From contig JAQSWG010000003.1 of the NCBI GenBank assembly GCA_029266735.1, positions 1 through 64,000 of the forward strand: a stretch of DNA of 64,000 bases. The letters run 5' to 3'. Source of the stretch: Ornithinibacter sp. (GTDB lineage: Bacteria > Actinomycetota > Actinomycetes > Actinomycetales > Dermatophilaceae). The position numbers and the translations under genes were made by a program. Below are positions 8,627-16,201 of this stretch, in pieces; position 1 is the stretch's first letter, and every line of letters begins with the position of its first letter. Under the pieces are notes generated by a model, which ran no database searches, had not been told where the DNA came from, and was given only the letters and a program-made list of their open reading frames with translations.

Positions 8627-9163
8627 TCACTCGTCGTGACCGGGCTCGAGGCGCTGGAGTGCCGCATGCCCGTAGTGCAGGACCTCTGCGCCGGCGGTGG
8701 CCGTGAGGATGCCGGTCACGAGCCGCGTGACCCCGGGAGCGAGCACATGGCCCGCGACGAGCGTCGTGGCCACCCACTGACCCGTGCAGAACGGGCAGGT
8801 GGCCAGCTCGGCGACCGCGTGCAGGACCGGCCGGCCCTCCACCTGGGGGGCCACCTGGTCGTTCACCTCGCCCGGCATACCGGCCCCGTCGAAACGGGTC
8901 AACGGAGCCCGCAGCGGGCTGCTGATGGCGTCCTTGGTGAGGAGGCGGCTGAGCCGGTAGGTCGAGACCGCCGTCAGTGCGAGGTCCCCCCACTCGAGGC
9001 GTGCCACGTCCGCTCCGGCCCGGCGCCGGGCTGCCGTGAGGAGCACGCCGGTCATCGCGGTGTAGCCGGCGGTGAGCACGAGGTAACCCGGCAGCGGGCG
9101 GTCGCCGGTGCCGGAGTAGCGCTGGGCGACGTCGAGGGCCCGAGCGCGAAGGGTGGTGAGCAC
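8627..9163 (-). CDS. DUF1360 family membrane protein
   Basis: 178 residues with three to four hydrophobic segments (about 25-45, 55-80, 125-140 and 145-165). RLSRLLTKDAISSPLRAP and ATCPFCTGQWVA are the signatures of DUF1360, a family of integral membrane proteins of unknown role, where the CPFC-x-GxW segment suggests a membrane-face metal or thiol site. Start ATG at 9163. It is followed closely by the 61-residue gene, probably in one transcript. Confidence 0.75.
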   Translation of the reverse strand: MLTTLRARALDVAQRYSGTGDRPLPGYLVLTAGYTAMTGVLLTAARRRAGADVARLEWGDLALTAVSTYRLSRLLTKDAISSPLRAPLTRFDGAGMPGEVNDQVAPQVEGRPVLHAVAELATCPFCTGQWVATTLVAGHVLAPGVTRLVTGILTATAGAEVLHYGHAALQRLEPGHDE

Positions 9164-9284
9164 GGATGGGGTGGTACCCCCACGCTATCCGGCCAAACCG
9201 AAGGGCGCGCGCCCCGGGGAGGCCGCCTGCGGACCGGAGGGCCCGGAGCCGACGCGCGGTCGGTTCCGGGCCCCCGGACGTCGC

Positions 9285-10457
9285 TCAGCTGGTCGTGCGG
9301 CCGGACAGGCGGTCGCGGAGCCGGTCGACGAGACCCACCCCGGGTCCGGCGACCTTGTGGAAGAGCTGGCTGTTCGGAGACGCCGGGTGCGGTCGGGTGG
9401 GCGCCAGCTTCTTGGCCGACTCCACCTTGCCGGCCAGCTGCACGAGCTCCTCCCGCGGCAGGCTGGCACGCATGTTCGGGAACTGGGTGCCCTCCTCGTC
9501 CGACACGTGGTCCGCCAGCACGGCCTCCAGGCGGCCGATGACGTCGAGGAAGGCCGGGTCGTCGCCGCCCAGGCCTTCGAGCTCCTTCATCAGGGTCTCG
9601 AGCTCCTTGTGCTCCTCGATGTCGTGCTCCACGGCGGACTCGCCGTTCGGCAGGTGCTTCCGCATCGCCGGGTAGACGTACATCTCCTCCGCCACGGAGT
9701 GCCGCACGAGCTCGGCGATGAGCGTGTCGGCGAGGTCGCGCCGCTGCTCGGCGCCCGTGGTCGTCCGGATGTCGGCGATAAGCGCGGTGGCCTCGCGGTG
9801 GTCGGTGGTCAGCACGTCGACGACGTCCTGATCGGTGGGGGACGCCTCCGTCGAGGACCCCTTGCTGGCGGCCGCGACCGCAGCGGCGCCCACCGCGACC
9901 GCAGCGACACCGGCCGCGGCGGCCTTGGGCGAGAGCCCGGCCTTGCCGCTGTCGCCCTCGGAGAGGACCGCGTCCTCGATGCCGGGGGTACCGGTTCCCA
10001 GGTCGCTCCCGACGTCACCGCGCCAGGCACCGGTCTCGGTGCCCCGGGCCTCGATGAACGTCTTGAACCGCTCGAGGTCCGACTGCGCCTGACGCTCGAC
10101 GATGCTCAGCGCGTCACCGGCCTTCTCGACCAGGCCCTCCGGCTCGTACTCGAGGTGGAGGGTGACGAGCGTGTTGTCGGGCCCGGACGGCGCGAAGTAG
10201 ACCGCGCCGGCGTTCGTCGCCCCGGCGATGGCGGCCCAGGACACCTTCTCGTCGGGTACCTGTTCCAGGATCGCCGCGTCCCACTCCCGCCGGACGCCGG
10301 CGATCTCGGCGACCCAGTGGAGTGTCGTGTCATCGACCTGGGTCACCTCGTTCACTCCGCCCATGAACTGGGGGAACTCCTCGAACTGGGTCCACTGGTT
10401 GTAGGCGGTCCGCACGGGGACCCGCACCTCGATGGACTTCTCGACCTTCGTCGTCAC
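9285..10457 (-). CDS. SRPBCC (cyclase/dehydrase-type) - hemerythrin fusion protein
   Basis: 390 residues. Residues 1-145 form an SRPBCC lipid/ligand-binding domain of the polyketide cyclase/dehydrase type (VEKSIEVRVPVRTAYNQWTQ, FPQFMGGVNEV, YEPEG). Residues 175-200 are an alanine/valine-rich linker that may be a helix. Residues 210-335 are a hemerythrin HHE domain with the expected ligands: H220 (DHREA), H253 and E257 (HSVAEE), H278 and H283 (EHDIEEH), H317 and E321 (DHVSDEE). The C-terminal tail is basic. The first domain may bind a hydrophobic ligand while the di-iron domain senses oxygen or NO. Stand-alone versions of both are common; the fusion is unusual. No signal peptide, so cytoplasmic or membrane-peripheral. 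Confidence 0.8.
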   Translation of the reverse strand: MTTKVEKSIEVRVPVRTAYNQWTQFEEFPQFMGGVNEVTQVDDTTLHWVAEIAGVRREWDAAILEQVPDEKVSWAAIAGATNAGAVYFAPSGPDNTLVTLHLEYEPEGLVEKAGDALSIVERQAQSDLERFKTFIEARGTETGAWRGDVGSDLGTGTPGIEDAVLSEGDSGKAGLSPKAAAAGVAAVAVGAAAVAAASKGSSTEASPTDQDVVDVLTTDHREATALIADIRTTTGAEQRRDLADTLIAELVRHSVAEEMYVYPAMRKHLPNGESAVEHDIEEHKELETLMKELEGLGGDDPAFLDVIGRLEAVLADHVSDEEGTQFPNMRASLPREELVQLAGKVESAKKLAPTRPHPASPNSQLFHKVAGPGVGLVDRLRDRLSGRTTS

Positions 10458-10684
10458 GGCGGCATTCCTCCCTCTCGTCGCGTGGTTGCTCTGTTGGTCG
10501 TGCGTCCGCTGCCGTACCCACCCCGGCCGCCGGCACGCTCATCCGGCCTGCCTGAATGCGGCGAAGGACGGGACACGCCGCTGCGGGGCACCATCGGCAG
10601 CGATGTCCAGCCGCACGGCGTCGATATGGTGGGCGGGCCCCCGCCGCCGTCAGAGCGGCGCACCACCCCCGAAAGCTGAGGACC

Positions 10685-11062
10685 ATGTCCTTCTGGGAAG
10701 CCGTCTGGCTGATCGTCATCTCGTTCGCCTTCATCGCCTATCTCATGGCCATGTTCATGATCATCGTCGACCTGTTCCGTGACTCCTCCGTCTCCGGTGT
10801 CATGAAGGCCGTGTGGTTGGTCCTGCTCATCGTCGTCCCACTCGTCACGGCGCTCGTCTACCTCGCCGTGCGTGGTGACGGCATGGCCGAGCGCACCGCT
10901 GAGCACCACCGCGACGCCCGGCAGGCGCAGGACGAGTACGTCCGTTCCGTGGCGCGAGGGTCAGGTCCTGCCGAGCAGATCGCCGAGGGGAAGCGAATGC
11001 TCGACGCGGGTGCGATCACCGCCACGGAGTTCGACGCCCTCAAGGCGAAGGCGCTTGCCTGA
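10685..11062 (+). CDS. PLDc_N/SHOCT domain membrane protein
   Basis: 125 residues from the ATG at 10685. Two membrane helices (FWEAVWLIVISFAFIAYLMA and VMKAVWLVLLIVVPLVTALV) form the PLDc_N-type pair, followed by a charged linker and a C-terminal SHOCT motif (AEQIAEGKRMLDAGAITATEFDALKAKAL). SHOCT is a short helical element thought to mediate oligomerisation; such proteins sit in the cytoplasmic membrane with no known enzyme activity. The upstream region has a purine-poor leader. The ion channel gene starts 19 bp downstream, so the two are probably co-transcribed. Confidence 0.75.
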   Translation: MSFWEAVWLIVISFAFIAYLMAMFMIIVDLFRDSSVSGVMKAVWLVLLIVVPLVTALVYLAVRGDGMAERTAEHHRDARQAQDEYVRSVARGSGPAEQIAEGKRMLDAGAITATEFDALKAKALA

Positions 11063-11081
11063 ACCGCGGCGTACGTCGGCG

Positions 11082-11852
11082 GTGACCGACTCCGTCGCGT
11101 CAGGTTCCGGCGGCACCGTCGGCGTCGGTGGGCGTGGTGACCGCCGGGGCCTGCACGACATCTGGACCGCCTGGCGCACCGCCCCCGAGGACCGCTTCGG
11201 AGTGTTGTTGTTCTTCGTGGCGATGACGATCGTCGTCAACTCGGTCGTCGACGTGGGCGCCTCGTACGGTCAGTCCTTCCTCGCCCACAGCATGAGCGCG
11301 GCTGCCCTCGTTGCCGCACTGCGGGCGACCGGTGTCGGGCCGCGTCGGCGGCGAGTCGTGGAGGTGGTGGTTCTCGCCCTGGTGACGGTCCTCGGGATCA
11401 TCGCCCTCGTCGAGGGCTTCACGTCGCTGGACCTCCCCGAGGCGGCGCGCGCCGACCCCCTCTGGCTGGTCCTGGTCGTCGCCGTGCCCGTGCTCGTGAT
11501 CCGCCGGATCACCAGGCACACGGTGGTGGGCATGAGGACGGTGGCCGGTGCGGTGGCCGCCTACCTCGAGATCGCCGTGGCGTATGCCGCGCTCTTCCAG
11601 GCCGTGGACGTCTGGTCCTCCAACTGGCTGTTCGGGCAACCGGAGACCTCGAGCGCGTACATGTACGTGAGCCTGACCACCATCTCCACGTTGGGCATCG
11701 GCGACATCGTGCCCGCGACCCAGACCGCTCGGTTGCTCGTGTCGGCAGAGGCCGTGCTCGGCCAGATCTTCCTCGTCACCGTGGTGGCCATCGTCGTCGC
11801 CCGCTTCGCCGGCGAGCGGCGCCCCAGACCGTCCGCTGAGGAGGGCGGGTGA
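11082..11852 (+). CDS. two-TM-pore ion channel family protein with GIGD filter
   Basis: 256 residues, start GTG at 11082. Hydrophobic segments lie near 40-56, 66-80, 93-113, 128-141, 152-175 and 213-240, followed by a short cytosolic tail. Between the last two helices is a pore loop with TTISTLGIGDIVPAT, aligned with the potassium channel signature TxxTVGYGD but with Ile in place of the Tyr (GIGD). This is the Ion_trans_2 arrangement preceded by four extra helices. Whether it conducts K+ selectively is open. The stop overlaps the next gene's GTG by 4 nt, implying translational coupling to the kinase. Confidence 0.75.
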   Translation: MTDSVASGSGGTVGVGGRGDRRGLHDIWTAWRTAPEDRFGVLLFFVAMTIVVNSVVDVGASYGQSFLAHSMSAAALVAALRATGVGPRRRRVVEVVVLALVTVLGIIALVEGFTSLDLPEAARADPLWLVLVVAVPVLVIRRITRHTVVGMRTVAGAVAAYLEIAVAYAALFQAVDVWSSNWLFGQPETSSAYMYVSLTTISTLGIGDIVPATQTARLLVSAEAVLGQIFLVTVVAIVVARFAGERRPRPSAEEGG

Positions 11853-12505
11853 GCACCTACGAACCCACCGTGGCCACGCTGGCCGACCGCGTCCTCCGGC
11901 TCCGAGCGCGGGTGCCGGGGCCGCGGCCGGTCGTCGTGGGCATCACCGGTGAGCCAGGAGCCGGCAAGTCGACCCTGGCCGCTGCTCTCCTCGCGGACCT
12001 CGGGTCGCGCGGGGCGTCTGCCGTGCTCGTGCCGATGGACGGCTTTCACCTCGCCAACGTGGCTCTCCGGACGCTCGGCACTGCGGACCGCAAGGGCGCC
12101 ATCGACACCTTCGATGGCGCCGGGTATGCCGCCCTCCTCGCCCGCATCGCCGCCGGCGGCCCCCACACCGTGTGGGCTCCGACGTATGACCGCTCGATCG
12201 AGGAGTCGGTGGCCGGCGCGGTGCCGGTGCCTCCGGGGACGGACGTGGTCGTCACGGAAGGGAACTACCTCCTCGTGGACGACGGGCCGTGGACTGCCGT
12301 TCGGGAGCACCTCCACGAAGTGTGGGCCGTCGAGGTCGACCCGGCCGTGCGGTCGGCTCGCCTCGTCGCCCGGCACGTCGCCTTCGGCAAGCAGTTGAGC
12401 GTCGCCACCGCATGGGTGGCGACGGTCGACGAGCGCAATGCCGAGCTGGTGCGCGCGACGATGGGGCGAGTGGATCTGGTCGTCGCCGAGGGCGCCGCGT
12501 CCTGA
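11849..12505 (+). CDS. P-loop nucleoside/sugar kinase, uridine-kinase/YggC-like
   Basis: 218 residues. VVGITGEPGAGKST (29-42) is the Walker A, VPMDGFHLANV is the DGFH motif of the uridine kinase/pantothenate kinase superfamily, and VVVTEGNYLLVDDGPW is the substrate-side EGNYLL motif of the YggC/FrcK group. This group phosphorylates small substrates such as nucleosides, pantothenate or fructose; the exact one is unknown. It starts with a GTG overlapping the channel's stop (GTGA). Confidence 0.8.
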   Translation: MSTYEPTVATLADRVLRLRARVPGPRPVVVGITGEPGAGKSTLAAALLADLGSRGASAVLVPMDGFHLANVALRTLGTADRKGAIDTFDGAGYAALLARIAAGGPHTVWAPTYDRSIEESVAGAVPVPPGTDVVVTEGNYLLVDDGPWTAVREHLHEVWAVEVDPAVRSARLVARHVAFGKQLSVATAWVATVDERNAELVRATMGRVDLVVAEGAAS

Positions 12506-12525
12506 GGTCTGGTGCCCCTCCGGCA

Positions 12526-12531
12526 TACGAT
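12526..12531 (+). promoter_or_regulatory. -10 box of a leaderless transcript (pabB)
   Basis: TACGAT lies 6 nt before the GTG at 12538; no ribosome binding site is present. The box overlaps a CGGCATAC word (12521-12528). Confidence 0.45.
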
Positions 12532-12537
12532 GCGGTC

Positions 12538-13569
12538 GTGTCCGTGGCGACGTTCGGGTCCCTCGTCGCGCGCGACGTCGCTGCGGTGACGCACGACGCC
12601 GTAGACCTCACGAGTGGCTTCTGGGTCGTCGTCATGACGTTCGAGGGCGAGCTGACCGCGGCGAGGATGGACCGGGTGTCGCGCCACGAGGCGCCGACCC
12701 CTGACCACGCTGGGCGGTGGCCCCGACTTGTAGGGGAGTGGAGCACCAGCCTCGACCGGACGGCATACCTGGCCGGCGTCGCGGAGATCCGGGCGCGCAT
12801 CGAGGCCGGCACCGTCTACCAGGTCAACCTCTGCCGAATCCTCGAACACGCTCTGCCGGAGGACGCCCGGATCGAGGACCTCGGCCATCGGCTCGCCGCC
12901 GGCAACCCTGCACCGTTCGCGGCCACCATCGACCTTCCGGACGCCGGGCTCGAGATCGCCTGTGCGTCCCCGGAGGCCTACCTCCGGCGGTCGGGCACCC
13001 GGGTCACCTCCCGCCCGATCAAGGGAACCGCGCCGACCGAGGCCGGGTTGCTGCCCAAGGACTACGCGGAGAACGTCATGATCGTCGACCTCGTCCGGAA
13101 CGACCTCGGCCACGTGAGCCGACCGGGCACCGTCGAGGTCGACCACCTGTGCCGGGTGGAGCAACACCCTGGGCTGGTGCACCTCGTCTCGGACGTGTCG
13201 GGCCGGCTGAAGCCCGGCATCCGGTGGTCGGACCTGCTCGACGCGAGCTTTCCGCCGGGTTCGGTGAGCGGTGCGCCCAAACACACCGCGCTCCTGTCCA
13301 TCGCCGACCTCGAGCCGGTCCCTCGGGGCCCGTACTGCGGAGCGGTGGGCTGGCTGGATGCCGACCGCGACGAGGCGGTCCTCGCGGTCGGCATCCGGAC
13401 GTTCTGGGCGGCCCAAGACGGCCGGGGACACCGCGTGCTGCGGTTCGGGACCGGGGCGGGGATCACCTGGGACAGTGACGCCGTTCAGGAGTGGGAGGAG
13501 ACCGAGCTCAAGGCGGCCCGTCTCGTCGCGCTCGCGGCGGGCGCGCACTCCGAGTCTGGAAGGGTGTGA
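12538..13569 (+). CDS. pabB: aminodeoxychorismate synthase component I
   Basis: 343 residues, the short chorismate-binding form without the N-terminal regulatory half. TVYQVNLCRILEH, ASPEAYLRR, RPIKGTAP (the lysine motif that marks PabB over TrpE), DLVRNDLG and PPGSVSGAPK are the catalytic-domain motifs, and FGTGAGITWDSD closes the active site. It makes 4-amino-4-deoxychorismate from chorismate, using ammonia from a PabA glutaminase that is not in this window. pabC starts 4 bp downstream, so the two form the p-aminobenzoate/folate unit. Confidence 0.9.
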   Translation: MSVATFGSLVARDVAAVTHDAVDLTSGFWVVVMTFEGELTAARMDRVSRHEAPTPDHAGRWPRLVGEWSTSLDRTAYLAGVAEIRARIEAGTVYQVNLCRILEHALPEDARIEDLGHRLAAGNPAPFAATIDLPDAGLEIACASPEAYLRRSGTRVTSRPIKGTAPTEAGLLPKDYAENVMIVDLVRNDLGHVSRPGTVEVDHLCRVEQHPGLVHLVSDVSGRLKPGIRWSDLLDASFPPGSVSGAPKHTALLSIADLEPVPRGPYCGAVGWLDADRDEAVLAVGIRTFWAAQDGRGHRVLRFGTGAGITWDSDAVQEWEETELKAARLVALAAGAHSESGRV

Positions 13570-13572
13570 CGC

Positions 13573-14415
13573 ATGACCGAGATCCGCGTGTGGGTCGACG
13601 GCACGCTCGTGAACCCCGAGACGCCCGCCGTGAGTGCCGTCGACCATGGCGTGACGGTCGGGGACGGTGGGTTCGAGACGGCGAAGATCGACGACGGAGT
13701 GCCGTTCGCGCTCACCCGGCACCTGCGGCGGCTCGACCGAACGATGGCCGGGCTGGGCCTGCCGGCGGCGGACCACGACGACATCCGCAAGGGCGTCGAA
13801 GCCGTCCTCTCCGGGGAACGGATCGAGTTCGGTCGCCTCCGCTTCACCGTCACGGCGGGCCGCGGGCCCCTCGGCTCGGACCGCCATGACTCAGACCTCA
13901 CCCACATCGTCACCGCCGTCCCGCACGCCCGGCCGGAGCCACACGGCGCCGTGGTCACCGTGCCGTGGGTCCGCAACGAGCGCGCGGCGACCGCCGGCCT
14001 GAAGACGACGTCGTACGCCGACAACGTCGTGGCACTCGCCCACGCGAAGACGAACGGTGCGATGGAGGCGGTCCTGGCCAACACGCGGGGCGAGCTATGC
14101 GAGGCCACGGGAAGCAACGTCTTCGTCGTGACCGGTGGCGTCGTGCGAACGCCCCCGCTGGAGAGCGGGTGCCTGGCGGGGATCACCCGTGAGCTCGTGC
14201 TCGAGTGGTGTCGCGCCGAGGGCATCCACGTCGTTGAGGAATCCCTACCGCTGGAGGTGCTGAGCAGTGCGGAGGAGGTCTTCCTCACCTCCTCGATCAA
14301 GGACGTCCTCCCCGTGTCGGCCGTGGACGGTCGACCCCTGCGGGCGCCCGGCCCGATGACCTCTGCCGTCTGTGCGGTCTGGGCACGGCACGCCGCCCGC
14401 GAGGACGATCCGTGA
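13573..14415 (+). CDS. pabC: aminodeoxychorismate lyase (class IV PLP enzyme)
   Basis: 280 residues. K144 in LKTTSYADN is the Schiff-base lysine of fold-type IV PLP enzymes; GVTVGDGGFETAKI at the start and GELCEATGSNVFVV with VRTPPLESGCLAGITR at the back are the usual phosphate-binding and active-site segments. It splits 4-amino-4-deoxychorismate into p-aminobenzoate and pyruvate. A branched-chain aminotransferase function is possible by family, but the position right behind pabB decides for PabC. Its stop overlaps the next GTG by 4 nt. Confidence 0.88.
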   Translation: MTEIRVWVDGTLVNPETPAVSAVDHGVTVGDGGFETAKIDDGVPFALTRHLRRLDRTMAGLGLPAADHDDIRKGVEAVLSGERIEFGRLRFTVTAGRGPLGSDRHDSDLTHIVTAVPHARPEPHGAVVTVPWVRNERAATAGLKTTSYADNVVALAHAKTNGAMEAVLANTRGELCEATGSNVFVVTGGVVRTPPLESGCLAGITRELVLEWCRAEGIHVVEESLPLEVLSSAEEVFLTSSIKDVLPVSAVDGRPLRAPGPMTSAVCAVWARHAAREDDP

Positions 14416-14852
14416 CCGGCGAGGAGCGCCGAGGCCTGCTGAGGGACGCCACCGACGAGGACGACTGGGCCTGGCGCCGGAGGATCCGCGCGAACCCCAC
14501 GACTCGTCCGATCTACCGCGCAGTGGTGTTCGTCGTCGGGCTCGTGCTCGTCCTCGGTGGCTTGGTGCTCGTCCCGCTGCCCGGGCCCGGATGGCTCATC
14601 GTCATCCTCGGCATCGCCGTCTGGGCCTCGGAGTTCGAGCCTGCCGCCCGGCTGCTCGAGGTCGTCAAGAGCAAGGTGCGTTCCTGGGACGCCTGGATCA
14701 AGGCGCAGGCGCGGTGGGTGCAGGCCCTGGTGGCCGTGATCACGGTCCTGTTCGTCACGGCCGTGGTGTGGCTCGTCCTGCGGTTCATGGGGGTGCCCGG
14801 CCTCGTGCCCGACGGGATCACGAGCTGGCTGCAGCTGCACGCCGGGCTATGA
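14412..14852 (+). CDS. TIGR02611 / PGPGW family membrane protein
   Basis: 146 residues, GTG start overlapping the pabC stop. A charged N-terminus (about 35 residues) is followed by two close hydrophobic stretches around LPGPGWLIVILGIAVWASEFE, the PGPGW signature, and another membrane helix near 100-125. Members are small inner-membrane proteins of unknown function common in actinobacteria. Coupling to pabC is probably only transcriptional. Confidence 0.75.
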   Translation: MTGEERRGLLRDATDEDDWAWRRRIRANPTTRPIYRAVVFVVGLVLVLGGLVLVPLPGPGWLIVILGIAVWASEFEPAARLLEVVKSKVRSWDAWIKAQARWVQALVAVITVLFVTAVVWLVLRFMGVPGLVPDGITSWLQLHAGL

Positions 14853-14910
14853 CGCGACCGATTTCCACGACCTGCGCACTCCGTATATCCTCGCTAGGCC
14901 AACTGCACCC

Positions 14911-14987
14911 GGATGTGTAGCTCAGCTGGTTAGAGCGCTCGCTTCACACGCGAGAGGTCAGGGGTTCGAGTCCCTTCACATCCACCA
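14911..14987 (+). tRNA. tRNA-Val (anticodon CAC), CCA encoded
   Basis: Cloverleaf by eye: acceptor ggatgtg with cacatcc, D arm gctc/gagc, anticodon stem ctcgc/gcgag with loop ttCACac, T arm agggg-TTCGAGT-ccctt, discriminator A and encoded CCA. Anticodon CAC reads GUG valine. Its 3' part (14962-14985) is repeated at 19466-19489, so it probably served as an integration site. Confidence 0.97.
14962..14985 (+). repeat. putative attL (tRNA-Val 3' end)
   Basis: Positions 14962-14985 start with gggttcgag and end with ttcacatccac; they match 19466-19489 except at 14968 (g/c) and 14974 (c/g). Confidence 0.5.
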
Positions 14988-15250
14988 CCACAATCGGCAC
15001 ATGACCTGCGGAAGCGCGGGTCGGGGCCGTGTCATTTGGCAGACGTGTCGGACACGTGTCGGATGAATGGCCGTTCTGGACCCCACATGGAGCCTTTGGA
15101 GGGTCACCCGGTGATCCCTGGGCCTTGCGATCGGTCACGCCCAACCGGAAGGGCGCGAAGCTCCTGCTGGGTCCCCGCGGTGCCGTCGGTTCCGTCTTCG
15201 CGGGCCTTTCCGGAGGGGCGTCGGCTCGCGGAGCGGGGCGGGTGATGAGG

Positions 15251-15412
15251 TCAGCGGCGGTCGCGGCGGTCGTCACGCCGGTCCTCGCGACGGTCGCCGC
15301 GACGGCGGACCCCGTGGACGGCCACGGCGGCGACTCCGACAGTGGCGGCGGTACGGGCCACGGGGGCGCCGATGACGCCGCGGCGTGCTGCTCGTGCGGG
15401 GCGAAGAGGCAT
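15251..15412 (-). CDS. small basic protein coupled to DUF6325
   Basis: 53 residues, too short for many gene finders: MPLRPARAARRGVIGAPVAR, then a hydrophobic patch (TAATVGVAAVAVHGV) and a strongly charged tail of RRGDRREDRRD repeats. The ATG at 15412 lies one base beyond the stop of the DUF6325 gene (TGA-C-ATG), so it is almost certainly translated by coupling. DUF6325 genes tend to be followed by such a short basic membrane-type protein; the role is unknown. Confidence 0.55.
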   Translation of the reverse strand: MPLRPARAARRGVIGAPVARTAATVGVAAVAVHGVRRRGDRREDRRDDRRDRR

Positions 15413-15413
15413 G

Positions 15414-15875
15414 TCAGACTCCTTCAGAGGCCAGCTCGGCCTCGATCGATGCGACGATGGCCTGGATCGGGATCCGCCCGGAGGCGATCAGCTGGCCGCC
15501 CGCACGGCGAGCGGCGCTGGCGAACGGCGCGGCCCAGACGTTCTCCCAGACGACGACGCCGGCGACGCTGCCCGGCTCCATGGCCTCCGCGAGCATCTCG
15601 ACGTCCTCGGCAGCGAGGATCTCGGCGATGTCGGCCTCGAGGGCGCGGATGGCGTCGGCCGACGGGGTCTCGTCGAGCTCCATCGCGTCGACGGACCCGT
15701 CCTCGTTCTTGACCAGGATCAGGACGTCGAGGATCCGGATGATGCCGGACTCGGCGAGCTTGGCCAGCTCCTCGGCCGCCTCACCCGTGAAGTTCTGCTC
15801 GCCGGCAGGAAACTCGATGACCAGGTAGTCGACCGGTCCCAGCTCCTCCAGCGCGGTGTCGGGGGTCTCTTCCAT
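15414..15875 (-). CDS. DUF6325 family protein
   Basis: 153 residues, acidic. GPVDYLVIEFPAGEQNFTGE, GIIRILDVLILVKNEDGSVD and EPGSVAGVVVWENVWAAPFA with GGQLIASGRIP are the three conserved blocks of DUF6325, a cytoplasmic family of unknown function, often linked in actinobacteria to stress-type small proteins. Start ATG at 15875 with ggagaa upstream. It is the first gene of a two-gene unit with the 53-residue gene. Confidence 0.75.
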   Translation of the reverse strand: MEETPDTALEELGPVDYLVIEFPAGEQNFTGEAAEELAKLAESGIIRILDVLILVKNEDGSVDAMELDETPSADAIRALEADIAEILAAEDVEMLAEAMEPGSVAGVVVWENVWAAPFASAARRAGGQLIASGRIPIQAIVASIEAELASEGV

Positions 15876-16201
15876 GGGTTTCTCCTTCTCGATCCGCCTC
15901 CGAAGAGGTGGGGAGGGCCGCTTGGGCGGCTCTCGGTCTGCTGGCCGAATTTCGACGGCGACACGATGACCTCTCCACCTTCGCGCAGATCACGTGTGCA
16001 CGGATCACCCCGAAGAGATGAGACCCCCCATCCGGGGTCGTCGCAACGAGCTTCTCAGCTGACCGTCTGGGGCCGGTATCGCCGGTGCCGGACAAGATCT
16101 GACCGGCATCCTCACTAGAGGGTGATGCGCTGGCCATCGTCGGGAGGAGATCGTCGACGTCACGTCGCGCGGCATCGTGGGCGATCACGCAAGGAGGCAT
16201 C
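15876..16201. other. 326-bp divergent intergenic region
   Basis: Separates DUF6325 (leftward) from DUF2252 (rightward) and must hold both promoters. A Shine-Dalgarno sequence AAGGAGG is at 16191-16197, four bases before the GTG of the DUF2252 gene. No gene is seen. Confidence 0.6.

Noticed and set aside
14944-15276. minus-strand open frame overlapping the tRNA-Val
   Set aside because: Its C-terminus (VKGLEPLTSRV) is the usual false translation of a tRNA; no start signal.
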